Shown in pieces: positions 40,001-50,725 of a stretch of 64,000 nucleotides of DNA. The DNA is from Liolophura sinensis (Eukaryota > Mollusca > Polyplacophora > Chitonida > Chitonidae), in NCBI RefSeq assembly GCF_032854445.1, contig NC_088304.1, forward strand, positions 17,397,850 to 17,461,849. The letters are read 5' to 3'. Under the pieces are notes generated by a model. It had not been told where the DNA came from and searched no databases. It saw only the letters and a list, made by a program, of their open reading frames with translations. Positions within the stretch are counted from its first letter, which is position 1, and every line of letters begins with the position of its first letter. The translations under genes were made by a program, and so were the position numbers.

Positions 40001-42884
40001 AGGGTCAGTACCTCAGGATATCACAGATGTACACAAGGTCAGTACATCAACCTGGGGATAGCGTAAGTTTACATAGGGTCAGTACCTCAGGATATCACAG
40101 ACTTACTCAGGGTCAGTGCCTGAGAATATCACAGGTGTACACAAGGTCAGTACATAAACCTGGGATACCATAGGTGTACAAAGGGTCATTACCTGAGGAT
40201 ATCGTACGTGTATACACAGTCAGCACCTGATGATATCACAGCTGTACACTGAAGGTCAATACCTGAGGATATCACACATGTACCTGTGGAGGCCAGCTGG
40301 AATGGAGGTTGAGTAAGGTCAGGGCAGTCCACCACATCCACACGCACATCAGCAAAATTCTTCTTCAGTCCCAACTCCAATACTGAGTAACAAAATTGTT
40401 TTCAACGGTTAAATCCTAGAGGAACAATACAGCTTACATCATGAATCATGCATGTTGTTATACGCAGCCAGACTTGCATTCTAAGGTGAGTCTTTGAAAC
40501 CATACATTTTTTTCCGATATTTTTTCATAAATTTTGAGAGCCTAAAATCCAGTGAAACATTGGAATTGTCCTAAGGTAGTTCATCAAGACAGATTTCATA
40601 TAAATCTTTCATTGTTCCCGATGCCATAGTGGCAATATCTATTTCTTTGATGGTGTTTTGCACCGTAGTCAAGAATATTTCACTTATATGAGGGCGGCCA
40701 GCTTTATGGTGGGAGGAAACTCGGCAGAGCCCAGGGGAAACCCACGACCATCCGCAGGGTGCTGCCAGACCTTCCAACTTACAGGAGGAAGCCAGCATGA
40801 ACTGGACTTGAACTCACAGCTACCGCATTGGTGAGAGGCTCCAAGGTCATTATGCTGCGCTAGTGCTCTAACCAACTGAGGCAATAAGTAATGAAAGTGC
40901 TCTCTTGTGGGGTCTGGCATGACCTTCACTGAAGACCATTTGACTATCACACCAATATGAGCCTTTCTCATATATGTCACACTAGCTAAAGATCTGTGGC
41001 TTAACCTCCAGGAACATTGGTTCCTCTTACTGTAAAACTTGATGCCATAAGTGAAAATTTTGTCATTAGGCCTATGACATTAAGCAACAATCAAAAAAAA
41101 GAAATAATGGTGTACATGCATGTCCATCATAAGCCTGAGCTTGAGCAGGGTACATCATTTCTTGATCTTCAAACCGTAAAATGAATTCCTTTGAATTATC
41201 TTTTTTAAAGAATAGCATACCATGTAAAAATGAAGCAAACATCAAAAATAAGCCATCACAACTATCAACAAAAGTACTGGTTGTTTCTTGTATGTTTTGA
41301 GAATTTTTGTAAGCAAGTCATCAGCATTAAAAATATTGGGCTCCACTGTGGCCTGTTGTGACCACAAACACCTGCATGAGCAACAATCGCATGTCTTTGC
41401 ACCTCTGCATTCTATAACTGCCACATATACACTGTATCTACATATCAAGTATGTTTGTGGTTGTAATGTTTTGACTGCATACCATAGTCAAAACTAAGGA
41501 TGACGTCTATAAACAAAATATTTTATGACACAAACTTAGTCTTGGGTTAAATTATTTATTAATTTATTTATTTGATTGGTGTTTTACGCTGTACTCAAGA
41601 ATATTTCACTTATACGCTGGTGGTCAGCATTATGGTGGGTGGAAACAGGGCAGAGCCCGGCGGAAACCCACGACCATCTGCAGGTTGCTCGGTTAAATTA
41701 TGTTCTTAACCAGCTGCCATATGGTCTAATACTTGCACTTTAAATACTTATAAAGACAAATTCTGTAAAGGTAACACAAAAATTTTTTAATAGCTTTGAT
41801 GGCCATTCTATTACATATATGATGCTTTTTAATCTGTCACACAAAAATAAACAAGTTTAGATACTAATTGTCCAATGAAATGCATTTTTGTGGATATTAA
41901 AGTTTATTTTCTGGCATTCCCAAACTTCTAGACTACTACTTTGCAGCTGTCTACTGAAGAAAATTTATTACGACTTACAGTGTACTAATTCAATGTTAAA
42001 TGTAATGGAACTTTCTCTATAGTTTATATTTCTGACATTCAAACCGATAAGGTAAATGTCAGAATATCAGATGATGAAGATCATTTAGCTCGCGGAATTA
42101 ACATTGCACACGCACCTGTAATTTATAATTGTGTATCAATTCATCTTTGTCTCAGAATTTTCACTCACAACCCTATGACAGTATGCTCAAATGCATGTAC
42201 GATTCCTATAAAGGTGAAAGCTATTTCTGACTTCATTTAGAGTCAGACAGAAGGCCCTAGCAGTAAGTATATACAGGTACATTTAAGGTCATCTTGATAT
42301 ATACCTCTACACCTCAGGTACAGTATTTAGTGTAAGATACATAATGGCCTATATGTACGCACTCATATGTATAAGCACGTCGCATTGGTGTTATACGTTT
42401 AATGGGGTAAGTACAGTTATATAGTAGGTTACCGGTACCTGGATGTGTATGTAAGGTAGGAGGTGAAGCATGCTGTGCGTGACTGATCAAAATGAGATCA
42501 CGACAGATGGTCTTTGTGAAGATAAAAACTATGAAACACTGACAGGCCTACATAATAAAATGAAACATGCACTGAATCTAACAGTAATGACAAGAGCCTA
42601 TAACGAAAATGTGTGGTACAAAATAAAAAAATTATAAGGTCTGCACTGCATCGGTCTGACAAATTGAAAATACACGTAATTATAATGTGTACACAAATAT
42701 ATAAAACCCTACTCCCTCTCACCTTTGAAGTTAAGTTTGAGGTATAACTGTACATCCTAGCTTTAACCTGTTGCATATGCCATCCAATGGCCAAGTACCG
42801 AAGTATCCATGGTAGCTGTGGAACTCTCATCTTTCAGAAATACAACTAGGCTAGCTACTGTGATTTCTGTGTTACGGTAGCTGG

Positions 42885-42915
<31 letters not shown>

Positions 42916-43311
42916 GGGACACTGAGTCTGATTACAACTACCTAAATACAAATACCCAAAGCTACAAACTGATTGACAGTATCCATATTGAAATTTAAAC
43001 TAGTTTCATGTTTGATACGGTTTCCTATTCAGGTTTGACGTTGCGCCTGTATCACCGTTTCGACAGCCGAGTTACGGTGTCTGTCGTATCCGCAGTCAGT
43101 GTAGGCCTACCCACCGTCCACGGAACACGACGTCAGTATAAGCCGTGGGCCACATTGTCCCATGTAGCTTGAAACATACGCGATGCATTTCTCAGTCAAA
43201 CAGGTAGCGGCATACCTAGATATCAGATTACCCCTGTTCCCTACCTTTTGCAACTTCTTCCAGAGCGGGCACGTGAAGTGGCACTTTTAAAACCGGCAAA
43301 CTTGACGACAT
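22075..43311 (-). CDS. C11orf54: Ester hydrolase C11orf54 (PTD012, DUF1907) orthologue, nine exons
   Basis: Exons: 43311-43245, 40382-40284, 37698-37625, 35289-35188, 33943-33866, 33480-33394, 32405-32256, 29272-29159 and 22248-22075. Splice phases close throughout and give 314 aa (human 315). Matches to the remembered human protein run end to end: KKNFADVRVDVVDCPDL, then LADVGGVP, VGAGAGP, MANLF, EPGKVIEAVAKRRTG, KPVGMGGTF, and the C-terminus ETHMIGRD. The zinc-binding HxHx9H motif is intact (H265, H267, H277; HFHCYSDHGEGGH). In human the protein is a monomeric zinc enzyme with ester hydrolase activity in vitro; its physiological substrate is unclear. The donor of exon 5 (GTGCGT at 33865) is the least certain boundary; a phase-0 GTTAAC donor 12 nt earlier is the alternative. 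The gene spreads over 21 kb because tandem arrays fill several introns. It is divergent from the tRNase Z-like gene. Confidence 0.95.
22490..28130. repeat. Giant 78-bp tandem array in the last intron of the C11orf54 gene
   Basis: About 72 units of 78 bp (26 codons; core GATTTCACCATGAATGCCAT plus GAAACTACCATCAATACC). Shorter variants lose multiples of three. Large blocks are duplicated at offsets of about 1065 bp (22519 against 23584) and 930 bp (frames ending at 26238 and 27168). The plus strand, antisense to the host gene, is open for 1239, 294 and 252 codons. The array stops about 240 bases short of the last exon's acceptor. Confidence 0.96.
28365..29110. repeat. 20-bp tandem array (ACACACCAGCATCACCATCA type)
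   Basis: Over thirty copies of a 20-bp unit. It runs on directly from the 78-bp array and ends about 50 bases before the splice donor at 29158. It shares the CATCACCATCA theme with the 78-bp unit, so the two may have a common origin. A 195-codon frame through it is an artefact. Confidence 0.93.
29476..29835 (+). mobile_element. Full-length SINE inserted into an older, reversed SINE fragment
   Basis: The younger copy starts GGCCTCCGTGGTTCAGTTGG at about 29533 and ends in an (AAAT)n tail near 29795. AAAAAAGAC flanks it on both sides as a target duplication. Outside it, GATTTATGCCGTACTCAAGA (left) and GACCAGCATTGTGGT (right) are parts of a minus-strand copy of the same family that it split. Located in intron 7 of the C11orf54 gene. 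Confidence 0.85.
30575..30795. repeat. 20-bp tandem array (CAGAGGTACACTGAACGTGT)
   Basis: About ten copies with few differences, continuing directly into the 43-bp array. Intronic in the C11orf54 gene. Confidence 0.93.
30795..31985. repeat. 43-bp tandem array in intron 7 of the C11orf54 gene
   Basis: About 28 copies of a 43-bp unit (GTCAGGATCTACACTAGATA plus CAATGCCCTCAATGCCCCTC). It ends about 270 bases into the intron from the donor at 32255. Confidence 0.95.
32130..32222 (-). mobile_element. Diverged SINE 3' fragment
   Basis: Contains AATTTATTTATTTCATTAAT, TTTTCAAGAATATTTCACTT and CATCATGGTGGAAGGAAA, matching the tail and adjoining body. It lies immediately inside the donor of exon 7 of the C11orf54 gene. 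Confidence 0.6.
32690..33420 (-). repeat. 80-bp tandem array derived from the end of C11orf54 exon 6 and its splice donor
   Basis: About nine units, five of them nearly identical. Each carries the exon 6 end (reverse strand TGCTCAGATGGTGAGCCTGG then CAAG) followed by GTGAGC. Exact donor copies fall at 32916, 32995, 33073, 33153, 33233 and 33313; the true one is at 33393. The unit near 33005-33060 keeps a longer piece of the exon, through AAATCTACAGAG. The two leftmost copies are degraded. Confidence 0.93.
36350..36440 (+). mobile_element. SINE 3' fragment
   Basis: Contains GTTGTATAAGTGAAATATTC, TTCAGTATGATGCAAAATATC and AATCAGATAAATAAAT. Located in intron 3 of the C11orf54 gene. Confidence 0.65.
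37870..39140. repeat. 58-bp tandem array in intron 2 of the C11orf54 gene
   Basis: About 22 units of 58 bp (TGGATGTCAAGTACTGGGCA plus TTGCTCTTGAGCTACAGC), very homogeneous until about 38930 and then diverging. It occupies the acceptor half of the intron. Confidence 0.95.
39145..40280. repeat. 74-bp tandem array abutting the donor of C11orf54 exon 2
   Basis: About fifteen units of roughly 74 bp (ACCTGAGGATATCACAGGTG, TACTCAGCGTCAGTACATCA, TACATAGGGTCAGT). The last unit reaches the splice donor at 40283: the intron start GTACATGTGTGATATCCTCA is already repeat sequence. Confidence 0.94.
40640..40885 (-). mobile_element. Nearly full-length SINE
   Basis: Holds GTGTTTTGCACCGTAGTCAA, GGCCAGCTTTATGGTGGGAG, CCACGACCATCCGCAGGGTG and the tRNA-like head ending CTAACCAACTGAGGC. 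The tail repeat is short. In intron 1 of the C11orf54 gene. Confidence 0.88.
41556..41692 (-). mobile_element. SINE copy truncated before its tRNA-like head
   Basis: The tail (TTTATTTATTTGATTGGTGT) and body are well conserved up to CATCTGCAGGTTGCT, then the match stops. This is typical 5' truncation. Confidence 0.88.
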
Positions 43312-43319
43312 AGTTGTCC

Positions 43320-44610
43320 ATACGTCTTCCCTGCCCGTTGTGAGAAAGAGTGTGTAAGTTTATCAGGGTTGTCTCCCTTGCATTTGCTGGCTGAAATAAA
43401 CTTTATCTCGCTGTGATCCCGAGGATACGACCATTTAAAACAGTGACTAGTGACTATTTAACGGGTTCTTTTCTAATTGCAAACGAGTTCTATTGGTTCA
43501 TTTGTTCTGGGATTTTTTTCTTCGTTTATTCACATTTAAGTACATGTAAGTTGATCTGATTTAAATGTGATAATTTCGTACTGTTATCAAGAGACGCGAG
43601 TCGCTACTAAAATAAGGCGAATCACTGACACGCATACATAGGCCTATAACTGATTCCTTAATTCCAGCACGCTGACTAGTGCACGTCATTATTTCACTAC
43701 CCATCTTAACTCATTACCATATTTCAGTTTTTTAAACTCACACATTTGCAGCTCAAGTTTACAACATGGTGAACTTCAGTGCATGTACAGAATCAAAATC
43801 ATCATAACCGGATTGTGAATATCATAAGAATAAATATTTATTTATTTATTCATTTATTTATTTATTTCAGTGGTGTTTTACGCTGTACTTGAGAATATTT
43901 CAATTCTACGATCACGGCCAGCATTATGGTGAGAGGAATCTAGACCCAGACCGTGAGAAGAGGAAATATTTAGATTTCATTTGCAGTCATCTGGGCTCTG
44001 CATGGGGTTGCCCATGAGTGTCTCATAGACATCTGCTCATGTGGGCCCCATATACAAATACCCATCTGGGCCCCAAATCTGAATGCCAAAATGGGTCCCA
44101 TATGAAAATGTCCAGTCATGAATATATAATGCTCTCCAGCTTATACACAATGTTTTCTGAAGGGATATTCATGGACCTCTACTGGGCATTCCATCTGGGG
44201 CCCATATCCGTTGTCATATATGGCAACCATGTGGGCCCATGTTGGAATGCTATCTGGGATGTTAGGCCTGTATTCGCCCCGGGTGTAAGTTACATGTAAC
44301 TTAACCAACGGCATTCCTTTTGAAACAGTTTTCATTTTTCATTATTTTGGCTATGATGATGTCACTTTTTGTGACAATTTCTAGACAAAAATAAAAAGGA
44401 CTTGAGATGCTGGCGTAAAATGACGCGTGGTGCTGTGACGGGGAACATGTAACCTTTCGTGTGATTCGCCTTGTATTTGGACCGGTGAAATGGGTGAAAT
44501 GACAGTTGTAACTCTTCAGTCATGGAGGTAGGAACGGGTGTGTACCGGGCATGGCCGGTCTTTCCTTGTGCAAGGGAAATGTTGCAGCATATGTGCCGGT
44601 CGAGCTTTAC
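43320..44610. promoter_or_regulatory. Divergent intergenic region between the C11orf54 and tRNase Z-like genes
   Basis: The two start codons face away from each other across 1.3 kb, so both promoters must lie here. It contains a SINE fragment (43840-43935) and, at about 44030-44280, several GGGCCC-centred palindromic words (GTGGGCCCCATAT, TCTGGGGCCCATAT, GTGGGCCCATG). No clear TATA or YY1 site was identified. Confidence 0.5.
43840..43935 (-). mobile_element. SINE 3' fragment
   Basis: A (ATTT)n tail, then GTGGTGTTTTACGCTGTACT, GAGAATATTTCA and GGCCAGCATTATGGTGAGAG. Confidence 0.8.
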
Positions 44611-44612
44611 AA

Positions 44613-47600
44613 ATGCAGTATTTCTTGAAAAGACAGAAGACCTGGGAAATCCTCCACAGGTTTATCTCTTTCCCCGGATACAGGAACTTTAATAAACCCA
44701 GCTCGTTCGGAGACAACAGACGGCGCGGCCGAATTCGGTCTTGGCGCGAAGTGTTGGAAGGGATGATAAGAATGGAGGAATGGCAGACGATTGAAGGAAT
44801 GCACGTCCACGCCTGGTCGATTTCAGGCCTGGAGACATGCGTCGTTCTAAAAAAAACAGACTTAGGGTTTGTAGCTTTTGACATGGGCGCTTCGACACGC
44901 GAGAGTTTAAAATGTCAGCACGTCTTTATCAGGTAAGCTATTCGGTTTTTCACTTCCCAGCAAAATGACAGCGGCCAAAATCAGCTGATTTCAGACCAGT
45001 TATCTCCCTTGAGGTTAATACTGAATTGTCACATAGGCTTAGCACTTGCATGTCATACCGATACAGACATACCTTGACGAAATAATCCAGTATTTGTGAA
45101 AACAATGGCAACAGCATCCGGTTTTAAATGGAGCATGCTCTGACGTTGGCTTGGGGCCATTTGTATGTGCCCGAATAAAATTTTGCCATACTTAACGATA
45201 GAGCAGTCTCGGACTAACAGTGGGGGAGTTTCAAGTTCTAAATCTTTTCTTGTTGAAGGTAAAAACACTTCTACTCGATCATGATAGTTGTGAAAATTGT
45301 TAGGCAATTAATATTTGTTGACATTACTTTTGTATACCAATCACCAGTTTCACTGTTGTTTCAGAAGCATAAATGGTACATGTACGTCTTTCTTTTAGAA
45401 ACTTCCCAAGTTCACAAATGTTAATCACCCCCATTTTCTCATCTGTGCTTTTTGTGAAAAAATTTCACATGCCCATGTTATAGTAGAGTTGCCTAACATT
45501 TTTCAAAGGTCACATGATACGGTAAGACTTTTTCTCCTAATTTTCAGTAATTTTCAGATTTTAAACGGTAAACTCTTATTGTATGACAGAAGAAAAATTT
45601 TCCTCATATCTCACCTTCAGTCGTGTCAGTTAATTAAACTAACAGTGTCCAGGATAGGCATGTGTTTTTTTTTTTTCATTTCTTTAGATTTTATCATGTC
45701 TATCACTGGAAGTCGTCTCAAATTGTTGTACATCTGTCATGGTTCTTATTGTATTTCAGTCATGGTCACATGGACCATATCTCCGCTATTCCTCAGCATG
45801 CTACCAAACAGGATCTCTTCAAAATGAAGCCAGCTACATACTTTGTGCCATCCCATTTAGTGGAGCCCTTACAAGATGTGGCTGAAGGCTATTACAGGAT
45901 GCATGAGAGCTCTGAATCTCTGGGCAAGCTGAGAATAAAGGGCATAGAACCAGGAGACACAGTACATGTTAGTACAAGACAATGTACCCACCAAGCTCTC
46001 AGTCAGACATAGTTTTTAGACAGACATATTTTCTTGATGTATGTGTCCTTACTCTCACTCTTGGTAACAGTAAGCAGTGACATTCTTTTGGGCATTTGCA
46101 TAGTCCTTCATCCTTGGAAGACCTCTTGTCATCCACCAATAGAATGGTGTGAAATACGGTGTATGTCACACATGAGAAAGTTGACATGTATGGTAACAGT
46201 GATATGGTGTACGTCACACATGTGAAAGTTGACAAGTACTGGAACAGTGATATTGTGTATGTCACACATGAGAAAGTTGACAAGTACTGTAACAGTGATA
46301 TGGTGTACGTCACACATGAAAAAGTTGACAAGTACTGGAACAGTGATATGATGTATGTTACACATGAGAAAGTTGACAAGTACTGGAACAGTGATATGGT
46401 GTACGTCACACATGAGAATGTTGACAAGTACGGTAACAGTGATATGGTGTATGTTACGCATGAGAAAGTTGACAAGTACTGGAATATTGATATGGTGTAC
46501 TTCACACGTCACACCATTGTATTGGTGGAACATTGATATGGTGTACGTCACACGTCACACCATTGTATTGGTGGATGACGAGGTCTTCCAAGGACGAACG
46601 ACTATGCAAATGCCTAAAAGAATGTCAGTGCTTTTTGAAAAAAAAATCTTTTGGCTAATTTGACGTGGAATGATCCATGGCTGAGGGGATTTGCATGGCA
46701 CACTGACCCAGAGGCCCCACACAAGGGGTCATGGTGAGTCCAGCTCATGCTGGCTTCCACTCCAGCTGTAGGAGGTAAGGTCTGGCGGCAACCTGCGGAT
46801 GGTTGTAACCTCCCTAATGCTGGCCATTGTCATTTAACTGAAATATTGAGTACGGCGTAAAACACCAATCAAATGAATAAATGAAATACATTGTTAGGTG
46901 AGATACTGTCAGTATGTCTTCACAATATATATGTAAATCCATAAGGTCATAAAGGTTATAAGTAACATTTCCTTAGGATTTGTTTTAAGTGATTGTGGTT
47001 TTAGCCAGATTTATAGCCCGATATCTGCCAGACATACATGTACGAATCATTGGATATGAAGGCTAGAGTAGCAGTTTATTTTTTGTTGATATTCATGTTT
47101 GAAGGATTATTCTAATACCTTGCATTATCCTATTTCTGTTAAGGTAGGTACAGATGCATGAATTAATATTGTGTTTGGCCACATTAGTTAGATTTCTTCC
47201 AGATCATGGAAACGCTAAGATTGATATATTGTCTGGAAATGGAAATAATTTATCTCTCAAAATAATCAAATATCAAAACAATTTTTTAATCTGATAATTT
47301 TGTTACTCGTATTTTAAAGTAAGGAGCTCCTTACATTGCTTTAAAGCAACATAAATTCATTTTAAATATGAAACTGAATAAAATGAATATTCAGTTTCAG
47401 ATACACTTTACTTTATATATTGTACGTGCACATGTCTAGAATGATCAGTCAGTCAACATGTCAATAATTCTGTGTTGTGTGTTGTAGTTACCCGGTGGTC
47501 ACTTCATCCAGCCGTTTCCTACAGTGCACCGTGTCCGAAGTCAGGGTTATATACTGTACCGTAAACTGAAGAAGCTAAACCCTGAGTACCTGGGATTGCC

Positions 47601-49158
47601 TGGACATGCAGTGGCTGCCAAAATCCGAGAAGGGGTGGCTGTTCACAACACTCTTGTCACACCTGAGGTAGCTTATACAGGTAAATAAACACTGGTATCG
47701 TGTGAGTTTGTATGAGGCCTTGAAAAGCCTGGAAATTTAAAATATAAAACCCTTTAAATATGCGAACCATACTTTGTGCTGTTTTGTCATGTCACAGATA
47801 TAAGGTGCATTTCAACTTCTCTGTTATCATTTCATATCACTTATGACATTTATAACACTTGCTCAACAAAGTCTCAAACTATCTTGGCCAAATACTTAAC
47901 CCCTGTAATGCGGATTCATACAGTTTGCACATCAGTTTTGTATGAACCGCTATGCGGATTCATACAGTTTGCACATCAGTTTTGTATGAACCGCTATGCA
48001 GATTCATACAGTTTGCACATCAGTTTTGTATCAACCGCTATGCAGATTCATACAGTTTGCACATCAGTTTTGTATCAACCGCTATGCAGATTCATACAGT
48101 TTGCACATCAGTTTTGTATCAACCGCTATGCAGATTCATACAGTTTGCACATCAGTTTTGTATCAACCGCTATGCAGATTCATACAGTTTGCACACCAGT
48201 TTTGTATCAACCACTATGCAGATTCATACAGTTTGCACATCAGTTTTGTATCAACCACTATGCAGATTCATACAGTTTGCACAGCAGTTTTTTCGTTTAT
48301 ATCCCAATAAACCTAAAAAATATTACTGTCAATCCTTATTGAATGACTGAAACTTTAATAATGGTAGTCCATTAAACAGTATGAAAATGCAGCCATGTGA
48401 TGAAAGTCTGCTTGCAGTAGGCTAGCACATTTATTATCCTGCCTTACCAGAAAACCATGCCAAAGACGCTAGAAATGGCATACCACACTCAAATAATGCT
48501 GTCACTTGACCAACCAGAGTATTTTGGCAATCTACTTAATATTCTGAGACGGCATGATATGGCTGCATATTGCTGAGGTGGCATGGTCATTTGTTTGTTT
48601 GTGTATTATGTGTGTGATATACCAAGATCACGGGTTTAATGTATAGCCATAGATATGACCCGAATTCAGTCTGATCTCTACGGCACCAGGCCACCAATTA
48701 TCATGAATATACCACTGATTACAAGTAAATGTGCAAATTTAAAAATCTTTGGTGAGCAGTAAGTCAAAAAGACCAATCCTTCCCTTAGAAAATGTAGTAC
48801 ACAGGTTATAAAATGGACATAACCTCACCAAAATGGACTTTTCATTTCAGGTGACACACAGTTTGAGATATTTTTGTCGCCGCCAAATCCTGATTTGCTC
48901 AAGGTGCGTTTACTAATCATGGAGACTACGTACATTGACGACAGTTGTTCAGTGGAAAAAGCCAAAGACCGCGGTCACATACACCTCCACGAACTTGTGC
49001 GCAATGCCCACCTCTTCTCCAATGTCCAGTCCATACTGCTAATACACCTATCTGACAAATACTCACCAAGATTTATCAGGGACACTGTTTACAAGTCACT
49101 CCCCCACTCCTTGGTCAACAAGGTACACCTAGGGCTGCTGGCCAAAGAGAAGTATTGA
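44613..49158 (+). CDS. Short tRNase Z-like metallo-beta-lactamase protein (plant TRZ2-like), four exons
   Basis: Exons: 44613-44932, 45760-45967, 47488-47680 and 48851-49158; phases 2, 0 and 1 close, giving 342 aa. The exon 1-2 junction creates FISHGHMDHIS, whose HGHMDH (residues 108-113) is the HxHxDH motif of the fold. Further metal-ligand candidates are H190 (FPTVHRVRSQGY), D242 (YTGDT), H283 (DRGHIHL) and H306 (LIHLSDKY). The layout and wording fit Arabidopsis TRZ2 better than human ELAC1. tRNase Z enzymes remove the 3' trailer of pre-tRNA; that activity is inferred here. The first ~45 residues are rich in Arg/Lys and hydroxylated residues and may be a mitochondrial leader. The start is the first ATG after an in-frame stop, but an upstream exon cannot be excluded. 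Introns 2 and 3 each carry a tandem array. Confidence 0.88.
46072..46633. mobile_element. Fold-back structure: ~80-bp inverted repeats enclosing a 48-bp tandem array
   Basis: 46072-46152 and 46555-46633 are inverted copies (TGACATTCTTTTGGGCATTT, CCTTGGAAGACCTC, TCATCCACCAATA). Between them lie about eight 48-bp units (GATATGGTGTACGTCACACA plus TGAGAAAGTTGACAAGTACT). The inner part of the right arm is present twice. No flanking target duplication was recognised. It lies in intron 2 of the tRNase Z-like gene. Open frames on both strands reflect the 48-bp period. Confidence 0.8.
46698..46885 (+). mobile_element. SINE copy with internal losses
   Basis: Shows GTCCAGCTCATGCTGGCTTC, GGTCTGGCGGCAACCTGCGG, GCTGGCCATTGTCATTTAAC and a GAGTACGGCGTAAAACACCA tail region. 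The head is partly replaced and part of the body is deleted. Confidence 0.8.
47905..48295. repeat. 44-bp tandem array in intron 3 of the tRNase Z-like gene
   Basis: About nine units of 44 bp (GCAGATTCATACAGTTTGCA plus CATCAGTTTTGTATCAACCG), almost identical to one another. It begins about 225 bases after the donor at 47681. A 188-codon frame through it is not a gene. Confidence 0.95.
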
Positions 49159-49159
49159 G

Positions 49160-50720
49160 TTCTCAACTACAGTATTAGCTCATCAGGGACAATCTCCTAC
49201 ATGAGGTAGGAATAGTCAGTGCATATAACTGTCAGACTTGATTCGTCTACCCATCAAAATCTTCCAGGTTTGTTTGCTGGTGTGTTTGTGTCACATGATA
49301 ATTTTGACAAGATGGCTGAGTTCATAATGTAAACTGTCCTTGAGCCTTGCTGAAGGCATTTGCTCAGCTGATTATTGGTTTAAAATGCCACATCAGGACA
49401 GCTAACAAGGACAATATCAGAGCATTGGTTAGGCCAAAAACTGATCTATGTTACCGTATGTTACGTTGAGTATGCATTTCAAAAACCTTCATAGATTTGA
49501 ATGTGTTCAATGCTCTTTAACAAATATTTATGAAACTGTATCTTTCCACATAGTTTTAATAGTTGTCTGTCATAGCATTTTACATTTTAATATTCTTTTA
49601 CCCAGAAATATTCAGAAAATGTTTGAAAGTGTTTGTGGATATAGTTTTTTTTTTTAGTATTCTCTCATCATATTAAGTAATCTGCACTTTGAGAACCTTA
49701 TCAAGAACTTTGATAAGGTTAGAAAGAAATAACTTTGTGTTTTGGCATGTAAGGGCAGAATGCTAAATTTCAAACTACAGCGTCCATGTATGTTATAACG
49801 AATGTTGTGGGTGCACACAGCGGGGACTCTAGTTTCTTTCATACTGACAATTTTTACAGCCTTCTATTTATACTTTTACAAATATATCTATAAATATTTG
49901 TGTATATATTAATATTTCGGATTGATTAATTAAGATTATTATTAGGTAAGTCCTTATAATTATTGGTCATCAGCAGCATGTACCGTTACTTTCCACCATT
50001 TTGCAGTTTATGTACTTCATATGGAGTGGCAGAGTAAGGCCAAAAGAAAAAAATGCACATATTTATGGTTGAATACTGGTCTAAGAAATCCTAAGGTGAG
50101 GGTTCAAGGTTGTTGGAGGGAGCAGATCATCATTGTTTTGAGGAAGTCCTCCGTTCAAAAGCGAAGTGCTGACCATAAACTGATTAATATTAAAAGAAAT
50201 AATTTCAAATTTTTGTTCAGTTCCCTGTGTTTTTATTGTTTTGACTGTGTTAAGTTTTTATCTACATGCTTTCAAGTTCCAAGTTTATGGCGATCTTAAC
50301 TTCCCAATATACTGTGGTCATTCTTTTGCTGTTTTGACCTAACTCGTGTACAAGAAATCTTTTTATAGTGCATGAGTTGGATTGTTGCTTGTTATGAAAG
50401 GAATGTTTGCTGATATTGTTCTGTGATCAGTCTGTTCTTGTGTTCATATTTGCCCAAAGTAGTTCTGTTTGTGAACAGTAGACTAGTATAAAATAGATTT
50501 CAGATGACTGTATTTATGAAGAATATCTTGAAATTTATAAAACATTTTATCCAACTCAGGGGAGATAACTCTGACATATTCAAACCATTCCTGTATGATA
50601 TTCTGACTTGTCCACCGACCAAGAACATGTGTGCCAAAGTTTTTCCCATAACCTAGACTGTTGCCGTGTAACACTTGTTTTTGTGTGATCGATATTAACA
50701 CCAGTATTATTTCTTTAAAG
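49160..50720. other. Downstream of the tRNase Z-like gene; no gene seen
   Basis: Presumed 3'UTR and intergenic DNA with T-rich stretches. No domain-bearing frame. The word AGGGGAGATAACT lies at 50558-50570. Confidence 0.45.
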
Positions 50721-50725
50721 TCAGG

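Noticed and set aside
47776-48342. 188-codon frame
   Set aside because: Most of it is the 44-bp tandem array in an intron of the tRNase Z-like gene.
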